Of a stretch of DNA of 64,000 nt, positions 58,683-64,000 are shown piece after piece. The position numbers were made by a program, and so were the translations under genes. Positions within the stretch are counted from its first letter, which is position 1, and every line of letters begins with the position of its first letter. The stretch spans positions 1 to 64,000 of the forward strand of contig JAVTVY010020529.1 in assembly GCA_036873755.1 (NCBI GenBank). The letters run 5' to 3'. The DNA is from Hanleya hanleyi (lineage: Eukaryota; Mollusca; Polyplacophora; Lepidopleurida; Hanleyidae). Below the pieces are notes generated by a model. That model was given only the letters and a program-made list of their open reading frames with translations, searched no databases and was not told the origin of the DNA.

Positions 58683-60807
58683 GTTACCACATCTTCTCAT
58701 CTGAAGTCAATTTCAACGACTACATTCTCACTTTGAACTAGCCTTGGTATATTAGCACCACCAGTTATCTTCAAAGGACAGATAAATAGACACACAACAT
58801 CAGTGACTTTTAATCCATTTGAATTTTGAACACTGACAATACAGCAAAGTGAGAAGATTGCTCTCCCAGTGACTCAAGAAACCTTAAATCCAATTAACTT
58901 TAAGGAGTTGTGAAAGTTGAATAGACATGTACAAACATCACCGGTAAAAGTAATCCAACATTTCCAATAAAATATAAAGGTTCATTGCTTAATCTTGAGC
59001 AGCGTAACGTGACGTGGACAGTGATGTCATTTGGCACCTTCTATGGTTAAAGATTTCGATTCTGGGGTGTCATTATTCTCTCTGTCTGGTCCAACTGATC
59101 CATCTCTTGCTTTTGAGTTTTTGCATTTTTCAACCTTTTAACATGCGGTAGTGATGGAGAATGATGAAGAATGACAATATAGAAGTAAAAATGAATAGAA
59201 AGTTTTATTTATAGCACAGGTCATATATTTGGTTGCTGAGCAGAAGCCTATTGAAAATAATGGACCTTTAACTTTTTTACATATTTGAGGATGAATATAA
59301 CTTTCATGAAACATACATGTACTAAGTACTGTTTCAGAATTTTTCAGGAAATGGAAACAAATATATCTATAAATGGCCAATGTTGAAGCATAAACCTCTT
59401 GCCCTGCCCATTCACTCAGTCAGTGGAGGGTTTGAACATTTGATAGGAGATCAATTGATCTGCATCAGGTTAGTCAGCAAGAATCACTCTGGTAAAACAG
59501 TAACTGAATTTTCATACCTTAATTAATCTAACATCAAACAGATGGACACCTGTACAATATGTGCATAAATGTCTATATATACCAGTCTCTTGTCTCCTCC
59601 GCTGTAACAAGCTTGGGGATAATAAGCTGCTTACAATTAGCTATGAGCTTTTGATGTACCATAAACCTGGCTTAGGAAATCAATACATTCTACTCTGTGG
59701 CAGCACAAAGGGATTCCAGAAAATACTTCCCCTCTTTGTGCTATGTTTATGAGACACCGGCCATTAATTAACCATAATCCTGTCAATGTGGAGTTAAAAT
59801 AAATAACCTACTTGACAGGGAATGGTAATCATTCCTCAGCTCTTGATAGAATTCAATAAAACTTATGGGATGGAATTGAAATGGAGGAAGAAAATTTCCA
59901 GGTCTTTCAGGATACCCGTAAATCAGATGTACCACTGCCAGTATAAAAAAAATAACAACAAAAAGAGGCAATTGTTTTCTGTGTATCCTAATTGCATGAA
60001 TGATGTTACCTGCTTACTTGAAGACAAATCAACATACTAACCACAGAAATTATGTAAGTTATGTTTAAATTATTCATTCTTTCAAAATTATTTGCAAACT
60101 GCGATACCCATGTGGATACCCATCAGTAAAATTACGGGCATACACAGTACAAATGGATACTGCTGACTGTACGAAAGCAAGTACTGCATGGTTTCAGAGA
60201 ATTCACTTTACAGTTAATGATACTGCAATAGAGATTGTGAAATGGGTAAAGCTTGCATTCAACAGGGTAAAGGATGCCAGAGATAGAGAAGGTGGCGAAA
60301 TACCTCCGTGTAATTACTCTAGCACATACTTCAAAGGGGGATAACTGTAGCCAGGGTGTCTATAGGAGCTATCAACTGCCAAAGGTAATCAGATGAGCAT
60401 ATACTCTAAGAAGATGAATGACCCACCTGATATGTACAGGCATAGATGTTTAAGTATTTGTCTGGTCATCTGGTCAAGATGAGAATTTGTTGGGCCTTTT
60501 AGGGATCGAGAGACGGGTCTTTAGCTGTACTAAATTGACACAGAGTTACCGGTACCTTCAACAAAATTGAGAGATAGCAATATACATGTATGGACAAAAA
60601 AGGAGTCAAATGTAGGATTTCTGAACTTAGATCATTTGAAATTTAAATAAGTTTACAGTCTCGCTTTGGGGGGCATGCAGTAGCATTATGTTGAACACCA
60701 AGTTTGATACCAAATACATTGGTACATTCAAGCAAACATTGCCATTTCACATTTGCTCTCAGAATTATGCTAATATGATGTCAAGAAGTTACATTTGAGA
60801 AGATGTG
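58683..60807. other. 2.1 kb without recognised gene
   Basis: AT-rich unique DNA. Frames at 59822-60040 and 60153-60344 have no known motif or context. No element ends were recognised. Confidence 0.35.
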
Positions 60808-61018
60808 TTAACCCTACCTGGCCTGTGGGGGGCGGGAAGTGCCCCGCCTGGTGAACTTTTCTCTGCTGCTCCGAAACGACAAAACTGAGGAGGCTGAAAC
60901 TTGGTGACTTTTAAGCTTATCTTATTGGGGTCATTTTGAGCCTATTTTCATATACCCCCGGGCAGAGGATCATGGGTAAATTCAAAATGATGGCCATGTG
61001 GTATCCGCGAAAGTTGTG

Positions 61019-63496
61019 TTTTTACCCCTCGGCCAACTTTGGCCTAGGGGTATTGTCGTCATCATGTACGGCTGTCCGTACGTCCGTCCGTCCGTTACCG
61101 CGATATCTACAGAACCGTTTCATGCATGGCAACCAAACTTGTTACATCTATTTATCTTCACGTAAATCAGAAGCCTATCGAAAATGAGTCATCTCGGACA
61201 ATATTTTGCAGAGTTATGCCCCTTTTTACAAATAAAAATCCATTTATGATTTGTTATTGTGATAATTTTAGAACCGTTCCATATACAACATCCTAACGTG
61301 ATACAGTTGTTTCTCTTGACCTGAACTAGATGCCTATCGAAAATGAGTTGTGTCAGAAAGTATTTTGCAGAGTTGTGCCCCTTGTCTAATAAAATCCGTT
61401 ACCGCGATATCTACAGAACCGTTTCATGCATGGCAACCAAACTTGTTACATCTATTTATCTTCACGTAAATCAGAAGCCTATCGAAAATGAGTCATCTCG
61501 GACAATATTTTGCAGAGTTATGCCCCTTTTTACAAATAAAAATCCATTTATGTTTTGTTATTGTGATAATTTCAGAACCGTTCCATATACAACATCCTAA
61601 CGTGATACAGTTGTTTCTCTTGACCTGAACTAGATGCCAATCGAAAATGAGTCGTGTCAGAAAGTATTTTGCAGAGTTATGCCCCTTGTCTAATAAAATC
61701 CACTAATTCCTATGTTAAGTTTGCATATGGCAGATTCCAAGATAAACTAGGCCATTTGGTCCCAGACAGATGGAAAATTAAAATTCGCTTTTGAATGGAA
61801 TTTTTTCTTTTATACGACTATCTGGAGTCGAAATAATAGAAAAATAATTATTCCAGAGCAAGGACCCGTGAAATTACACTTCTAGAGGAATTATAACATT
61901 TAGCTCCTATATTCAAGGTGTGGCCTTACTGTTGGTCATGAACTAACGATCGAACTCAAAGGATACCAGATACATGATTACACGTGGTGAAAGCAGCAAG
62001 TGGTTGTTGTTGAGTTCGACCCGACAACCTGGTATTATTTTCATGAACTAAAAATGTACAAATATCGAACAATCATCGATAAAGTTACGCTCGTCGCTTG
62101 AAGCGAACGTTATTGTAGCGAACGTTATTGTATTGGACCAACAACTGAAACCGAAGAAATAACGAAAACTTGATGAAACGAGAAGACTTTAACATGCGCG
62201 AACAACACGCTTTGCAAATGGCGCCGAGAAAGAACGAAAACGAGGCTCATCCGGCAAAGTTGTATGAGAGGTGAAAGGTCGAATGTGTGTGATCGTTTAT
62301 GTCGAAGTTTGACCAATTTGATGATCACAGCATATGAATGACGTTGAACACGTTAAAATTGTTACACTGATTAATTTGACCAACTCGCGAAAATGTATTG
62401 GAGGCCACGGATGGTTCTACAGTCGCGTGGACATTTTAGCACATTTTTCACACCGTTGCCGTGTGATCGTCAGTGTTCTTGACAAATTGACCTGACGTTC
62501 ACAGCCAACGATTGTAAGGCTTTTTTAAAATAGTTAAACAACCTAAAATTAAAAAAATAACATTTATCACACAAGAACAAGCTCAGATTTAACACATCAA
62601 AGCGTTAAATCTACAGGATTTAGATCACCTATTATCTAAAATGCGTATCAAAGATGGCCACTTTTTCTTCGGAAATATTTGCTGTCAAACTTTCAGTTGT
62701 TCTCGACATAAAAATTTTAAAATATATCAAATCATTTCATTGCGTGACCTATGCTTGATATTCATGTTAGAACTCAATATTCTTTATAATTTTGACTTAT
62801 AAAATATCTGCAACTGGTAATAAAACTGATTTTTAATGTGTTGAAAAATTTGACATGCACGTGGCCTAGAATATCTTAGAAGCTGCCATATAATTTCTAT
62901 ATCATGTTTGTATACTATCACATTTATTTATTGATTGGATGACTGATTTATTGATTTATTCTCTTACACAATGCGAAGAATGCCTGCAAATCTGTTTTGA
63001 AAATGACACTAGATGCCTATCGAAAATGAGTCGTGTCAGAAAGTATTTTGCAGAGTTATGCCCCTTGTCTAACAAAATCCACTAATTCCTATGTTAAGTT
63101 TGCATATTATTTCTATATCATGTTAGTATACTATCACATTTATTTATTGATTGGATGACTGATTTATTGATTTATTCTCTTAGACAATGCAAAGAATGCT
63201 TGCAAATCTGTTTTGAAAATGACATACATGTACATGTGCCATTTAGTATACATGTACTGTATTTATCTAGCCATGTGTACTGTTGTTTTGGTGAGACATC
63301 GATACAGCTCTTTCAATTTATTCCAGAAACAAATTAATTTAAGGGGAGGAAAACTTCTTTTTTTTTTCAAAGAAAGTACACTTACAATACCAGGGGTAAA
63401 TATTTCTTCCCACAAGCCAATCAATTGGTAGAGACACCCTGACATTATAATAGCTGGGGTTCAGAGCCGAGGGGTTTCGATAGCGCAGCTTCATGT
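61019..63496 (-). mobile_element. Family 4b element, middle layer of the nest
   Basis: Edge TTTTTACCCCTCGGCCAA, TACGGCTGTCCG run, then two ~300-bp tandem blocks beginning GTTACCGCGATATCTACAGA (61096 and 61398), ending CAGAGCCGAGGGGTTTCGAT plus AGCGCAGCTTCAT. It is split by the 1158-bp element at 61729-62886; its right half also shows a ~195-bp duplication (GAGTCGTGTCAG...TGAAAATGACA) at about 62890-63225. Closest to the copy at 33690. Confidence 0.65.
61729..62886. mobile_element. 1158-bp TIR element, innermost layer of the nest
   Basis: Left end GGCAGATTCCAAGATAAACT continuing AGGCCA; right end reverse complemented GGCAGCTTCTAAGATATTCT continuing AGGCCA: ~26 bp with four mismatches. ATAT on both sides (61725-61728, 62887-62890). 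Removing the element plus one ATAT restores TTTGCATATAATTTC exactly as in the empty family 4 copy at 34066-34080. Because ATAT is palindromic, the duplication may be TA with a TGGCAG end (Tc1/mariner-like) or a 4-bp ATAT. No transposase; frames inside are under 70 codons. Confidence 0.8.
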
Positions 63497-63692
63497 TTAA
63501 TCTTTTCGCTCCATTTCTTCACATTTTCCTTGCCTAAAAGGCCTTGAAATTTATTAGCTTCATCTGTAGTATTTTATTTATGCAAAACTAATTATTCTAT
63601 ATTTTATTTGATTTTTTTCGAGAGAAAAATCGGAAAAATGAAAATTAAAAAAAATCGACCCCAAAAAGGCCAAAAAATGGCTTCCGAGAAGA

Positions 63693-63711
63693 TGACGTCA
63701 CTGTGACGTCA
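63693..63711. promoter_or_regulatory. Two consensus CREs spaced by 3 bp
   Basis: TGACGTCA at 63693-63700 and TGACGTCA at 63704-63711, the whole forming one perfect palindrome GATGACGTCACTGTGACGTC plus ATC. It is followed at once by CATGGTGGCCATCTTGG. The full-site CRE is the CREB/ATF consensus. It lies inside the TTAA-flanked element, so it may be an element feature and not a host enhancer. Confidence 0.4.
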
Positions 63712-63890
63712 TCATGGTGGCCATCTTGGATTTTTTTTTACATTTCCCGGTAGAGCTTGAACCAAAGATACTGTGTGGTAAGTTTCAGCGCTCTAGCCTT
63801 AGTGGTAGAGAAAATATATAGGGGGGCACTTGCCGCCCCCGCCCCCCAGGCTGCGATACACCCCAAATCGCCCAGGCCAGATAGGGTTAA

Positions 63891-64000
63891 GCAGAGTAAT
63901 AAAGAGTGAATTAATGCATTACAAGTATCATTCAAATGTACCTCATTCTCACTCCCCCAGAGGCATGCACCTACGATGCCTCTGGCTGGAATACCGACTA
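63891..64000. other. Right edge of window, nothing recognised
   Basis: About 110 bp outside the TTAA-flanked element. A GAGGCAT / ATGCCTC inverted pair occurs at 63959-63983. Confidence 0.3.

Larger units (their letters stand above)
60812..63886. mobile_element. 3.1-kb TTAA-flanked element (piggyBac-like ends), outermost layer of a nest
   Basis: Left end CCCTACCTGGCCTGTGGGG and right end, reverse complemented, CCCTATCTGGCCTGGGCG; the flanks are TTAA at 60808-60811 and 63887-63890. TTAA duplication with ends beginning CCCTA is typical of piggyBac-type elements. Without the nested family 4 insertion it would be only ~600 bp: a MITE. Its own right part holds a double CRE and a CATGGTGGCCATCTTGG palindromic block. 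No transposase. Confidence 0.65.

Noticed and set aside
1..64000. Autonomous Helitron, LTR retrotransposon or endogenous virus
   Set aside because: No Rep/helicase, gag-pol or envelope frame, no long terminal direct repeats, and no primer-binding or polypurine pair were seen on either strand.

Overview
This is repeat-dense eukaryotic DNA with no complete host gene that I can identify. Marine mollusc DNA, most likely bivalve, fits best. The reasons are several dispersed elements with ~110-160 bp tandem cores plus GACGGAC-type microsatellites (the architecture of the 'pearl' elements described in bivalves), several SINEs including one resembling molluscan core-domain SINEs, and frequent ACATGTA words. 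There is no operon-like gene packing, and the longest open frames are near what chance or tandem repeats would give. The species call is inference.

Layout. 1-2325: two head-to-head copies of a ~157-bp-repeat element (family 1), the right one ending in a hairpin plus CTAA. 5194-5650: a small related element (family 2). 7345-13307: three copies of family 3, packed with TGACCT half-sites. 11.2-11.5 kb: a decayed BED-like zinc finger frame. 13308-14451: a CAGGG-ended element. 14.5-20.3 kb: apparently unique AT-rich DNA. 20282-26016: a putative 5.7-kb element bounded by GC-rich inverted arms and TA. 26149-26579: a TAA-flanked MITE. 27.0-30.3 kb: an 18/22-bp satellite invaded by a 5'-truncated LINE, a 165-bp MITE and a tRNA-derived SINE. 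31617-32218: a 602-bp foldback. 33.0-35.7 kb: a 38-bp minisatellite invaded by family 4. 38153-39099: a TAA-flanked TIR element carrying an intact 112-codon ORF. 40.9-47.3 kb: a run of small TIR or hairpin elements, two with TTAA flanks. 52697-56302: a TTA-flanked TIR element that hosts a tandem pair of family 4 copies. 58.4 kb: a minisatellite that grew inside a SINE. 60812-63886: a three-level nest (TTAA-flanked element, then family 4, then a 1158-bp TIR element).

The elements relate to each other in three ways. Four different families end in the same module: a GACGGAC-rich run, then a GC hairpin, then an A-rich edge. Two unrelated SINE bodies share one 3' tail. Nested insertions and target duplications give a relative order of events. 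The only intact protein frame I would call likely real is the ORF at 38541-38879; the LINE piece and the zinc-finger piece are remnants. All family assignments rest on reading termini and flanks by eye, with no database search.
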